DNA of 64,000 nt from Neoaquamicrobium sediminum (GTDB taxonomy: Bacteria; Pseudomonadota; Alphaproteobacteria; Rhizobiales; Rhizobiaceae): NCBI RefSeq assembly GCF_013240295.1, contig NZ_JABETK010000001.1, forward strand, positions 496,001 through 560,000, written 5' to 3'. Each line of letters opens with the position of its first letter. Position 1 is the stretch's first letter. The position numbers and the translations under genes are program-made. Of the stretch, positions 46,353 through 55,108 are shown one piece after another. The notes under the pieces were generated by a model. That model saw only the letters and a program-made list of their open reading frames with translations, had not been told where the DNA came from and made no database searches.

Positions 46353-47012
46353 TCAGCTTGCTCCTGCCAACGGATCTGTGGCGATGCGGGACAGGCGGAT
46401 GACTGCCTGGGTGCGGCTGTCGACACCCAGCTTCAGGAGGATTGCGGAGACATGCGCCTTGATCGTCGCCTCCGAGACGCTGAGCTCGTAGGCGATCTGC
46501 TTGTTGAGCAGTCCTTCCGCGAGCATGCCCAGAACACGTGTCTGTTGGGGCGTCAACGTCTGAAGACGTGCAATCAGATCGGAGATTTCAGGGTCTCCCT
46601 CCTCGCCGAGATCGATGCCTTCCGGCGTCGCGACGCCGCCATCGATGACGGTCTGCACCGCGCGGCGGATTTCTTCCATGCTCGCCGATTTCGAGATGAA
46701 ACCCGACGCGCCCAGTTCCAGCGCACGGCGGATGGTGACAGGATCGTCATGGGCCGAGACGATGACGATGGGCACGGTGGCATCGATGCCACGCAGGGCA
46801 ACCAGTCCGGAGAGGCCGCTCGCTCCGGGCATCGTCAGGTCCAGCAGGACGAGGTCCGCGTCGCCAGTGCCCGCAATCAACGACTTCACGCCGTCGAAGT
46901 CGCCCGCTTCCAGCACGCGACTGTCCTCACCCACTCCGGCAAGAGCCTGCTTGAGCGCACCGCGAAACAGCGGATGATCGTCCGCAACGACGAATGTAAA
47001 GCCCGGTGGCAA
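46353..47012 (-). CDS. LuxR-family response regulator, CrbR-like
   Basis: 219 residues from a TTG at 47012 supported by a strong GGGGGAGGA site; a long upstream extension is rejected. The receiver has the acidic pair ADDHPLF and phospho-Asp in LVLLDLTMP. The LuxR helix-turn-helix reads LTPQQTRVLGMLAEGLLNKQ with ATIKAHVSAIL. It converges on the SSS-type hybrid kinase with 7 bp between their stops. The likely target is acetyl-CoA synthetase, as for CrbR or ErdR, but no such gene is in the window. Confidence 0.92.
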   Translation of the reverse strand: MPPGFTFVVADDHPLFRGALKQALAGVGEDSRVLEAGDFDGVKSLIAGTGDADLVLLDLTMPGASGLSGLVALRGIDATVPIVIVSAHDDPVTIRRALELGASGFISKSASMEEIRRAVQTVIDGGVATPEGIDLGEEGDPEISDLIARLQTLTPQQTRVLGMLAEGLLNKQIAYELSVSEATIKAHVSAILLKLGVDSRTQAVIRLSRIATDPLAGAS

Positions 47013-47236
47013 ACTGTCCTCCCCCAGATCGCCGCCCCGAGTGTACCCTCGGGTGCCGACGCCGCGACGTCGATTATGCGCTCCCACCCGCTCAATGCAA
47101 GCACGTGCCCCTCGAGTCGCCCCGGATACATACGGCGGCAACTATTTCAGCGATCGCTCATTCTCCCCTGAATGTGACTTGCGGCTGATTGCTGGTCGCG
47201 TTCATTATTAGACTTTGGTCTATGATGGAGACCGCC

Positions 47237-47638
47237 ATGGAAACCATCCGCCAGATCGCATTCGTCTGCGTGGGGCGCGCGGTCGGGTTTGGCACGCTCG
47301 CGATTGCCTGCATCATGCTCTCGTTTGCCTTCAGTCCACCGACTGCCTTCCGGGCAGGCGCGTTGCTCGCGCTGATCATGGCGGGGATACTCATTCTCAA
47401 GGCGCACTACGCCGGCCGACAACAGCCGAAGCACACCGAGGTCTGGCTCTATCTGGAAGACGGCCTGCGCCCTCGCGACGCGGAAGCAAGGCGCCGCTTC
47501 GCCGGAGTGCTCCGCGAAACCTATGGCCGCTTTGCCGCAGGGGCGCTCGCGGCCGCATGCTGCATGTTTTTCGTCTCAGTCGTGCTTGTCGCCACCGGCC
47601 TGGAAACTGAAAGCATTGGACTTGTCGTCGCGCGATAA
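47237..47638 (+). CDS. small membrane protein of unknown function
   Basis: 133 residues from the ATG at 47237 with GGAGACC upstream; an ATG at 47222 is an alternative. Three hydrophobic stretches are visible: FGTLAIACIMLSFAF, ALLALIMAGILIL and FAAGALAAACCMFFVSVVLV. A cytoplasmic loop contains VWLYLEDGLRPRDAEA. No family was recognised. It is divergent from the CrbR-like gene. Confidence 0.65.
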   Translation: METIRQIAFVCVGRAVGFGTLAIACIMLSFAFSPPTAFRAGALLALIMAGILILKAHYAGRQQPKHTEVWLYLEDGLRPRDAEARRRFAGVLRETYGRFAAGALAAACCMFFVSVVLVATGLETESIGLVVAR

Positions 47639-47641
47639 AGC

Positions 47642-48070
47642 TCAGGTGCGGTCGGCAGGACGCTCGGGCTGGATCGTCTTCTCCTCCCGGTCGAACTCCT
47701 CGACAATGCCCATGAAGCGGCGGAAGAAACGCTCCATGTAGCCGAGCGTCTGCTCGAACTCCTCTTCGCTGGGCAGTTCCTCAGTCCGGCTGCCGGCCTC
47801 CAGCGTCGCCAGCCGGTCTTCCAGCGCCTCGACCCGCGCCTCAAGATCATCGATCTGGCTTTCGAACGCGACGCGCTCCTCGACCGCCATCTTGCAGACC
47901 AGTTGCCCGCTGCGTTCCTGGCATAGCGTCGTCCGCCCTGTCTTCGTGTCGAGGCGTACGTAGCCATCGTCGGTGCGCTCGAGCCGATAGCGCTCAACCT
48001 CCTGAGCCGGGGATGGGGAAACGGACAGCACCGTGAGGGCGGCGGCCGCCAGCATCGTTCCGTGTCGCAT
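47642..48070 (-). CDS. secreted coiled-coil protein of unknown function
   Basis: 142 residues from the ATG at 48070 with a GAAGGAGGC site. A signal peptide ends at SPAQE. A short beta-rich part follows (YRLERTDDGYVRLDTKTG, two Cys near CQERSGQLVC). A coiled coil follows (IDDLEARVEALEDRLATLE) with an acidic tail. It is probably periplasmic and resembles small exported proteins common in Hyphomicrobiales. The function is not known. Confidence 0.75.
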   Translation of the reverse strand: MRHGTMLAAAALTVLSVSPSPAQEVERYRLERTDDGYVRLDTKTGRTTLCQERSGQLVCKMAVEERVAFESQIDDLEARVEALEDRLATLEAGSRTEELPSEEEFEQTLGYMERFFRRFMGIVEEFDREEKTIQPERPADRT

Positions 48071-48248
48071 GTCTGCCTCCTTCGAGTAGGCATTCAGTTG
48101 AAGCGTGTTTTTGCGCCGGAATTGCGTCGGGAGGCAAATTCCGCCGCGCAATCGCCACAGGCATAGCCGATTGCTGCGTCAGGTCGATGACCTCTCCACA
48201 TATGCGTCGATAATGCCTCAAAACCCTGCGAACCCCAAGGACCGCCTC

Positions 48249-49060
48249 ATGAAGCTCGTGTTTTCCTGCGCGACGACCCTGCTCGCACTGATTGCCGCCG
48301 CGCCTGCCGAGGCGCGCAACATCTGCACGATCGTCGCCGACGCAGCGAGTGGCGCTGTGCTTCATGAGGATGGCGATTGCCGGACGCGGGTGACGCCGGC
48401 CTCGACGTTCAAGGTAGCGCTGGCGCTCATGGGCTACGACGCGGGCTTTCTCAAAGACAGTCACGACCCGGTTCTGCCGTTCAAGGACGGATATCCCGCA
48501 TGGGGCGGCGAAAACTGGACACAACCGACCGACCCCACCCGCTGGATGAAATATTCCGTCGTCTGGTATTCGCAACAGATCGCCAAAAGCCTCGGCGCCG
48601 AGCGCATGACCGACTACGGGGTCAAACTGGATTACGGCAACGCAGATTTCACCGGCGACCCCGGCCGCAACAACGGGCTCGAACGTTCCTGGATCGGTTC
48701 GTCGCTGAAGATATCGCCGCGCGAGCAGATCGTCTTTCTCCACAATTTTCTCAACCGCAAGCTGCCGGTGAGCGAGGCCGCGATCGAGCGTACGATCGAG
48801 GTTGTTGAAAGCACCTCGACCGAAGGCGGCTGGACCGTTTCCGGAAAGACGGGCTCGGCCTATCCGCGCAATGCGGACGGTTCGCTCAACCGCGCGCGCG
48901 GCTGGGGCTGGTTTGTCGGCTGGGCTACACGTGACGATACAGCCGTCGTTTTCGCCAGGCTCGACCAGGACGAACAGCGCCAGAAGCGGTCGGGCGGGGT
49001 AAGGGCACGCGAAGCGTTTTGGAGGCCTGGCCGGCGCTTGCGGAAAAGTCGGTTCGATAG
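48249..49060 (+). CDS. class D (OXA-type) beta-lactamase (one frame break)
   Basis: About 270 residues. A signal peptide ends near AEARN. Serine beta-lactamase class D motifs are in order: STFK with nucleophile S52 and K55, SVV in KYSVVWYS, YGN in LDYGNAD, and KTGSAYP. One T is missing in the run at 49017-49020; the restored end is EAWPALAEKSVR, stop at 49058-49060. Without repair it reads on into the DUF952 gene. Chromosomal class D enzymes are common in soil alphaproteobacteria; resistance cannot be judged from sequence alone. Confidence 0.9.
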
Positions 49061-49118
49061 TTGTCGAGAAGACGCCGCGCTGCTTTTCTTCGCGCGGCTT
49101 TACGCCTATAGCGCGGGC

Positions 49119-49466
49119 ATGACCAAGCTCATCTACAAGATCGTCCCCGAGCCCTTGTGGCGCGAGGCTCAGACCGGCGGCGTGTTCCTCGGTGCGCCGG
49201 TCGATCTAGCCGACGGGTACATCCACTTCTCGACGGCGGAGCAGGCGCGCGAGACAGCCGCAAAACACTTCGCAGGACAGGACAATCTGCTGCTCGCGGC
49301 CATAGAGGAGAGCAAGCTTGGACCGGCGCTGAAATACGAAGTCTCGCGCGGCGGCGCGCTATTCCCTCACCTCTTCGCGCCGCTCGAACTCGGCGCGGTG
49401 GTGTGGGTCAAGCCGTTGCCGCTCGGCGTAGACGGCGTCCATGTCTTCCCGGATCTTCCGGTATGA
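49119..49466 (+). CDS. DUF952 family protein
   Basis: 115 residues: MTKLIYKIVPEPLW, GYIHFSTAEQ and the ending VHVFPDLPV are characteristic of DUF952, a small domain related to glutathione-S-transferase-like folds. Its stop overlaps the pyrD start (ATGA), a pairing that recurs in Hyphomicrobiales and suggests coupled translation. The function is not established. Confidence 0.88.
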   Translation: MTKLIYKIVPEPLWREAQTGGVFLGAPVDLADGYIHFSTAEQARETAAKHFAGQDNLLLAAIEESKLGPALKYEVSRGGALFPHLFAPLELGAVVWVKPLPLGVDGVHVFPDLPV

Positions 49467-50550
49467 TCGGCGGCGTCGAACGGATCGGGCAGAAGCTTCT
49501 TTTTGCGTTCGATCCCGAGACGGCTCATGGACTTTCAATAGCAGCCTTGAAAGCCGGCGGCAGCTTTTGCAGGGGGCCTGCCCGCGAAGCGCGGCTCGAA
49601 GTCAAGGCGGTGGGACTGACATTCCCCAATCCGCTCGGCATGGCTGCCGGCTACGATAAGAACGCAGAAGTGCCAGATGCGCTCATCGGGCTCGGTTTCG
49701 GCTTTGCAGAAGTGGGCACGGTGACGCCGCTGCCTCAGGCGGGCAACCCGAAGCCGCGCATCTTCCGGCTCACGCAGGACCATGCCGTCATCAACCGGCT
49801 GGGCTTCAACAACGAAGGCCACGAACGATGCCTGGCGCGGCTTCGGGCCCGGACAGGCAGACGCGGCATCGTCGGGGTCAATATCGGCGCCAACAAGGAC
49901 AGCAGCGACCGCATCGCCGACTACCGGCTGGGCGTCGAGCGTTTCGCCAGCCTTGCGTCCTATCTGACAGTGAACATCTCTTCGCCGAACACTCCAGGGC
50001 TTCGCGCTCTACAAGCGCGCGAAGCCCTGGCCGAACTGCTCGAGGCGGTGGTGGAGGCACGCGATGTTTCGGATGCGGCCAGCAACAAGCACACGCCGCT
50101 CTTCCTCAAGATCGCGCCTGATCTCGGCGAAACAGAGCTCGACGACATCGCGGCGCAGGTGCTCGCAAAAAGGTCGACGGCGTGATCGTCTCCAACACCA
50201 CGCTGTCTCGACATGGACTGGCGAGCAGCCATGCCGTCGAAGCTGGCGGCCTCTCGGGACGGCCGCTGTTCGCGCGCTCGACGGCCGTGCTGGCGCGCAT
50301 GCGGCGCAGGCTGGGGCCGGAAGTGGTGATTGTCGGCGTCGGCGGCATCACATCCGCGGAGACGGCAGCGGAGAAGATCCGCGCCGGCGCCGATCTCGTG
50401 CAGCTTTACACCGGGATGATCTATGATGGCCCGGCCCTGCCGGCGCGCGTCGTGCGCGGTCTTTCGGCCATCGTGCAGCGCGAGGGCGTCGCTTCGATCG
50501 GCGCGTTACGCGACACCGCGCTGGCCAAGTGGGAAGCCACGCCGATCTAG
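49463..50550 (+). CDS. pyrD: dihydroorotate dehydrogenase (quinone), class 2 (one frame break)
   Basis: About 362 residues. [15 protein letters not shown] (FMN loop), NISSPNTPG with the class 2 catalytic Ser, FLKIAPDL and IVGVGGI are all present. One A is missing in the run at 50167-50171, splitting the gene at [15 protein letters not shown]. As the essential fourth step of pyrimidine synthesis, a real loss is unlikely. It is an inner-membrane-associated enzyme passing electrons to ubiquinone. Its stop overlaps that of the convergent MATE gene. Confidence 0.94.
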
Positions 50551-51890
50551 TCGCGGAAGGTCGCTCGCGCCCTTACCGGCATGATGGCGAGCAGGCTGAT
50601 GCCACGCCCGATCAGGAACAGGTGCAGCGACATCCAGAGGCCGGCATTGCCGAACTGCGCAGGAAGCGTCATCATTGCGGCGATGAACAGCGCGAACGAC
50701 AGCAGCATCATGTTGCGGAGGTCGCGCGACCAGGTGGAGCCCATGAAGACACCGTCCATCTGAAAGGCCAGAACGCCCGTCACCGCCGTGAGTGCTGCCC
50801 ATGGCAGATAGTCGCCTGCCATTGCGCGGACCTGAGGTTCGGTTGTCATCAGCGCCACCAGGGCATCGCCCGTCAGCAGAAAAAGCACTGAAACCAGGCC
50901 GGACACGGCAAAGCCCCAGAAGGCCGTAAGCTGAACCGCCCGCATGAACGCCGGGCGATAGCGCGCACCCACTGCACGGCCGGCTAGCTGTTCAGCTGCG
51001 GTGGCGAAACCGTCGAGGAAATAGCCGGAGAGCAGGAAGAAGTTCATCAGCACGGCGTTTGCGGCCAGCGTCAACGTTCCTAGCTGCGCGCCCTGGCGCG
51101 CGAACAGCGCGAAGGCGCCGAGCAGAACGAAGGAACGGATCATGATGTCGCGATTGAGAGCGAACATTGTCTTCAGAGCTGCGACGTTCCTCAACGCGCC
51201 GGGCGCCAGCGGCGGCAGACGCCGGAAGCGCAGAATGAGCAACGTTAGACCAATACAGGCCGCAACGGCTTCCGCCACGACGGTTGCCCACGCGACGCCG
51301 GCGACACCCCATCCCATCCACAGGCCGAGCACGACAGACAAGGTCATGTTGACGAGGTTGAGCAGAAGCTGAAGCCCGAGGCCGAAACCGGATTCACCGC
51401 GGCCGAGCACGTATCCGAGGATCGCATAATTGGAGAGCGCGAAGGGTGCGGACAGCAACCGGATGGCAACGTAGGTGGCCATCGCGTCCGTCACCGGCTC
51501 CGCCGCCATGAAGCGCGCGCCGGCCCAAACCACCAAAGGCGCGGCCACGGCGAGCACAGCGCCCGCGCCAAGCGCAACGATCAGCGCCCGCCAGAAGACG
51601 GCCTGCTCCTCGGCAGACTCTTCACGGCCAAAGGCCTGCGCGACAAGTCCAGTGGTGCCGGTACGCAGGAAATTGAAGGTCGCAAAGACCAGATCGAAGA
51701 TGATCGCGCCGGCTGCAAGGCCGCCGAGCAGGGCCGCATCACCCAGCCGCCCGATGACGGCCGTGTCGACGATGCCCAGCAGCGGGGTCGTCAGATAGGC
51801 CAGCATCATCGGGAGCGCGATCGACAGCACGAGCCTGTTATCGACCTCGAAAGGTCGCCGGACCGGCGCCGCGCTTTCACTTGCTGTCAT
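50547..51890 (-). CDS. MATE-family multidrug exporter (DinF-like)
   Basis: 447 residues with 12 predicted membrane helices. [20 protein letters not shown], the [12 protein letters not shown] loop and [15 protein letters not shown] are typical of the DinF branch of MATE exporters, which use Na+ or H+ gradients to expel cationic drugs. The substrate is unknown. It converges on pyrD with overlapping stop codons (CTAG). Confidence 0.93.
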   Translation of the reverse strand: MTASESAAPVRRPFEVDNRLVLSIALPMMLAYLTTPLLGIVDTAVIGRLGDAALLGGLAAGAIIFDLVFATFNFLRTGTTGLVAQAFGREESAEEQAVFWRALIVALGAGAVLAVAAPLVVWAGARFMAAEPVTDAMATYVAIRLLSAPFALSNYAILGYVLGRGESGFGLGLQLLLNLVNMTLSVVLGLWMGWGVAGVAWATVVAEAVAACIGLTLLILRFRRLPPLAPGALRNVAALKTMFALNRDIMIRSFVLLGAFALFARQGAQLGTLTLAANAVLMNFFLLSGYFLDGFATAAEQLAGRAVGARYRPAFMRAVQLTAFWGFAVSGLVSVLFLLTGDALVALMTTEPQVRAMAGDYLPWAALTAVTGVLAFQMDGVFMGSTWSRDLRNMMLLSFALFIAAMMTLPAQFGNAGLWMSLHLFLIGRGISLLAIMPVRARATFRD

Positions 51891-51985
51891 GCTGGTTGAG
51901 CTCTGTGGACCTTGCGCCGTCTGTCATGCCGCATCGGTGCCGCGCCTGCCATATCCAGCCAGCGGCAAGTGCATCTGCCAGCGCA

Positions 51986-52249
51986 TTAGCGCCGGTAGCT
52001 GAGCAGGCGCAGGATGAGGAACCCGGGAATGACCACGGCGGCACCCAGCAGGAAATAACCCCAGAACCTGTAGATCGCATCGAAGCCGAGATTCCAGATG
52101 CCGACGAAGAAATCCTCGATGCGATAGAGCACGTCCCAGGCCGACCAGCCGAACGTCGCCATTACGATGCCCACCAGAAACGACACCACAATCAGCTTGA
52201 TGATGACGCGCAGCGGCGAGTCACCCAGAAAACGGTTGATGGCCGACAT
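51986..52249 (-). CDS. DUF6460-like small membrane protein
   Basis: 87 residues. It starts MSAINRFLGDSPLRVIIKL, followed by two hydrophobic helices (LIVVSFLVGIVMATFG and FLLGAAVVIPGFLILRLL). This matches a small inner-membrane family frequent in Hyphomicrobiales. The function is unknown. It lies upstream of the MATE gene in the same direction, about 95 bp away. Confidence 0.75.
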   Translation of the reverse strand: MSAINRFLGDSPLRVIIKLIVVSFLVGIVMATFGWSAWDVLYRIEDFFVGIWNLGFDAIYRFWGYFLLGAAVVIPGFLILRLLSYRR

Positions 52250-52476
52250 GCCTTATCTCCTCGGGACGATGGGCGGCAGATACGCGCCGCAAACGGCAAC
52301 TTCAAGGCCGCATGCCAACCAATGCATGCAACCAACAGACGGCGCTGCGCGTTATAGGTCACCAAAGCGAAATGGGTAGGGGCAAACGCTATACGGGCAA
52401 AGAAGCCACTCGATAACGCGGCCATTTTAAGCTCCTTCCGATCTTCAACCTCATCTTCCTTACGTATGGAGCGCAC

Positions 52477-52623
52477 ATGAAGCAGAACTACCTCTATCTC
52501 CTTGTCGGCGCGCTGATTGTCGTGGTCATCGCTCTTGGCGCCTATGTTCTGCGCGAGGAGAGCAAACCGAGTGGCGTCGAGTTGCGCATCGACGAATCCG
52601 GGGTGTCCGTAGAGCAGAACTAA
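52477..52623 (+). CDS. small single-pass membrane protein, 48 residues
   Basis: MKQNYLYLLVGALIVVVIAL is an N-terminal membrane helix. A polar tail follows (EESKPSGVELRIDESGVSVEQN in part). The ATG at 52477 has a GGAGCGC site. The sequence resembles small membrane proteins often found before DUF883 genes. The next gene starts 60 bp downstream on the same strand. The function is unknown. Confidence 0.65.
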   Translation: MKQNYLYLLVGALIVVVIALGAYVLREESKPSGVELRIDESGVSVEQN

Positions 52624-52683
52624 TATCAGGAACTGACGCGTCACGCCGGCGGCATAACGTCGGCATCAACAGGAGAACCTCCC

Positions 52684-53040
52684 ATGGCAGATTCAGACAA
52701 GATTGACGTCGACGGCATCCGCAAGGATCTCGAGAAGCAGATCGCCGACCTTCGGAGTGAGGTCGGCAGGCTGAGCGCATCGCTCGCCGAGCGCGGCGAG
52801 GCGCTTTACGAAGACGCAAAAGACGAAGCGAGCGAGCTCTATGCAAGCGCCGCCACGCAGGCGCGTGGCGCGGCGCGACAGGTGAAAACCCAGGCCCATG
52901 CCGTGTCCGAGGCGATTCGCGAAAACCCGGGCACCGCTGCAACCGTGTTGTCGTCGGCTGGACTTCTTGGTTTCCTGATCGGTCTTGTCGTCGGACAGGC
53001 CCTTTCCGACAACAACAATCACAGCAGACGCTGGTACTGA
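52684..53040 (+). CDS. DUF883 family protein (ElaB/YqjD-like)
   Basis: 118 residues. A charged amphipathic helix (IRKDLEKQIADLRSEVGRL and on) is followed by a C-terminal membrane segment with a glycine zipper (SAGLLGFLIGLVVGQAL). ElaB/YqjD proteins are inner-membrane, stress-induced and in E. coli bind ribosomes in stationary phase. It has a GGAGAACC site and is followed by a strong terminator. Confidence 0.88.
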   Translation: MADSDKIDVDGIRKDLEKQIADLRSEVGRLSASLAERGEALYEDAKDEASELYASAATQARGAARQVKTQAHAVSEAIRENPGTAATVLSSAGLLGFLIGLVVGQALSDNNNHSRRWY

Positions 53041-53070
53041 GGCAGCCTGAGCAAAAAACGAAAGTGCCAC

Positions 53071-53106
53071 GGCCTTCGGGGCAGATCGCCCCGAAGGCCT
53101 TTTTTC
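53071..53106 (+). terminator. intrinsic terminator after DUF883 gene
   Basis: GGCCTTCGGGGC and GCCCCGAAGGCC form a 12-bp perfect stem with a 5-nt loop, followed by six T. Confidence 0.96.
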
Positions 53107-53283
53107 TTGCCTTGCAGCCTCGTTCTACACCGCCATGTTTGGGCTTTGGTCGCAACTCACCTAGCATTGGTCGCGAATCGGCACCTTAATTTCCGCCGCC
53201 GGTTCCATGCTCCCCCGCGGAGGAAGATGGTCTGCGGCGCCTGCCGCGAGGGACCGAAATCATTGCAGAGGAGGGATTATGCA

Positions 53284-54879
53284 ATGAGCGACACAGCTCC
53301 CATCGTGCCTGAAGAGCACGGCCTTGAGCCCGGTCAGGACAACGTCCAATTCATGGGCCTCGACATCCACAATCCGGTGTTCGCCATCTCTGGCGTGCTC
53401 ACCGTGGCCTTTGTGATCGCCACGCTGATATTCCGTGAATCCGCTGCGGAGCTGCTTGGCAGCCTGCGCGTGTGGCTGACCACGACCTTCGACTGGGTGT
53501 TCATGATCTCGGCGAACGTCTTCGTACTCTTCTGCCTCGTGCTCATCGTCACGCCGCTCGGCAATGTGCGTATCGGCGGCAAGGATGCGACGGCCGACTA
53601 TTCCTACTGGGGCTGGTTCGCGATGCTTTTTGCGGCCGGCATGGGAATCGGCCTGATGTTCTTCGGCGTGCTGGAGCCGATGTACCACTTCAACAACCCG
53701 CCGCTCGGCCTTGCGCCACCCGTCGTCGATGGCGCGCTTGTGCCCGAGGCCGTTGACGAAGCGCGCCGCATGGGCATGGCTGCCACAATCTTCCACTGGG
53801 GTCTGCACCCCTGGGCCATCTACGCGGTCGTAGCGCTTTCGCTGGCGCTGGCGTCCTATAATCTCGGCCTGCCACTGTCGGTGCGATCGGCCTTCTATCC
53901 GATCTTCGGCGAGAGCGTTCGCGGCTGGACCGGACACATCATCGACGTGCTTGCTGTCTTCGCAACGCTGTTCGGTCTTGCAACGTCGCTCGGCTTCGGT
54001 GCTTCGCAGGCGCTGGCGGGCCTCAACGACCTCTACGGCGTGCCCAACACCGACAATATGAAGGTGCTTCTGATCGTCGGCATCACCGCCGTCGCGCTCG
54101 GCTCGGTGCTTGCCGGGCTCGACGCCGGCGTCAAGCGACTGTCGGAAATCAACCTGTTTCTCGCCCTGCTTCTGATGGTATTCGTGCTCGTTCTAGGCCC
54201 GACACTAACCATCGTCACCGGCTTCTTCGCCAACAGTGCCGACTATGTCATGAACCTGCCGGTGCTGGCCAACTGGATCGGCCGCGAAGACGATGCGTTC
54301 GTCCATGGCTGGACGACGTTCTACTGGGCGTGGTGGATTTCGTGGTCACCCTTCGTTGGCATGTTCATCGCCCGCGTCTCGCGCGGCCGCACGGTGCGCG
54401 AGTTCGTCACCTGCGTGCTCATCATCCCGACCATCGCGTCGATTGTCTGGATGACGACTTTCGGCGGCACGGCGATCACGCAGTTCCTCGCGGACGGTTA
54501 TGCCGGCGTGCAGGACACGGTCGTGGCCTACGTTCCCGAACTGTCGCTGTTCCGCATGCTGGAGCCGCTGCCGCTGTTCAGCATTACGGCGCCTCTCGGC
54601 ATCATTGTGGTGATCCTGTTCTTCGTCACGTCGTCCGATTCCGGCTCGCTGGTCATCGACACGATCACTGCGGGCGGCAAGGTCGATGCGCCGGTGGCCC
54701 AGCGCATCTTCTGGTGCACTTTCGAAGGACTGATCGCCATCGCGCTGTTGCTGGGGGGCGGGCTGGCCGCGCTGCAGGCCGGCGCTATCGCGACCGGCTT
54801 CCCCTTCGCGATCCTCCTGCTGCTCATGACCTACGCGCTGTTCAAGGCACTGCGAAGCGAACATCAGCAGCAGCAGTAG
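53284..54879 (+). CDS. BCCT-family transporter (betaine/choline/carnitine type)
   Basis: 531 residues from the ATG at 53284; a GAGGAGGG site lies just upstream. Twelve membrane helices include the BCCT glycine-rich segment GMGIGLMFFGVLEP and the Trp signature FYWAWWISWSPFVGMF with the following RGRTVREF. Members import glycine betaine, choline, carnitine or ectoine with Na+ or H+. The C-terminal tail is short, so direct osmosensing as in BetP is not evident. Together with mscL and the NAGGN operon it adds to the osmotic gene content. Confidence 0.94.
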   Translation: MSDTAPIVPEEHGLEPGQDNVQFMGLDIHNPVFAISGVLTVAFVIATLIFRESAAELLGSLRVWLTTTFDWVFMISANVFVLFCLVLIVTPLGNVRIGGKDATADYSYWGWFAMLFAAGMGIGLMFFGVLEPMYHFNNPPLGLAPPVVDGALVPEAVDEARRMGMAATIFHWGLHPWAIYAVVALSLALASYNLGLPLSVRSAFYPIFGESVRGWTGHIIDVLAVFATLFGLATSLGFGASQALAGLNDLYGVPNTDNMKVLLIVGITAVALGSVLAGLDAGVKRLSEINLFLALLLMVFVLVLGPTLTIVTGFFANSADYVMNLPVLANWIGREDDAFVHGWTTFYWAWWISWSPFVGMFIARVSRGRTVREFVTCVLIIPTIASIVWMTTFGGTAITQFLADGYAGVQDTVVAYVPELSLFRMLEPLPLFSITAPLGIIVVILFFVTSSDSGSLVIDTITAGGKVDAPVAQRIFWCTFEGLIAIALLLGGGLAALQAGAIATGFPFAILLLLMTYALFKALRSEHQQQQ

Positions 54880-54899
54880 ACGTCTCTACATGAAAAACG

Positions 54900-54931
54900 A
54901 AAACCGCCGCCTCGGTCGAGGCGGCGGTTTT
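54900..54931 (+). terminator. intrinsic terminator after BCCT gene
   Basis: AAAACCGCCGCCTC and GAGGCGGCGGTTTT form a 14-bp perfect stem with a 4-nt loop; it can also act on the minus strand, downstream of the tRNA. Confidence 0.93.
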
Positions 54932-54938
54932 CAGATTC

Positions 54939-55012
54939 TGGAGCGGGTGAAGGGAATCGAACCCTCGTCGTAAGCTTGGGAAGCTTCTGCTCTACCATTG
55001 AGCTACACCCGC
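54939..55012 (-). tRNA. tRNA-Gly (anticodon CCC)
   Basis: 74 nt including encoded CCA. GCGGGTG pairs with CACCCGC; the D arm GCTC-AATGGTA-GAGC, anticodon loop TTCCCAA and T arm with GGTTCGATTCC all fold. Anticodon CCC lies at positions 34-36. The first pair of the anticodon stem is a mismatch. It is transcribed opposite to both flanking genes. Confidence 0.95.
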
Positions 55013-55108
55013 GACACGCGCATTAGATCGCGGGCGGCGGCCTGCCTGTCAAGCGGCATGTTCGACGTGTCGCAAAAGCGCAGTTGAAGCGGCCGGGGCG
55101 CGGCTCTA

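Noticed and set aside
46344-46363. A GAGCAGG/CTTGCTC hairpin between the CrbS-like and CrbR-like genes as a terminator.
   Set aside because: It overlaps the stop codon of the regulator and has no T-run, so it is not listed as a terminator.
48105-49466. A single beta-lactamase-DUF952 fusion protein.
   Set aside because: The joined reading depends on one missing T. Restoring it gives a normal lactamase C terminus and a separate DUF952 gene with its own start.
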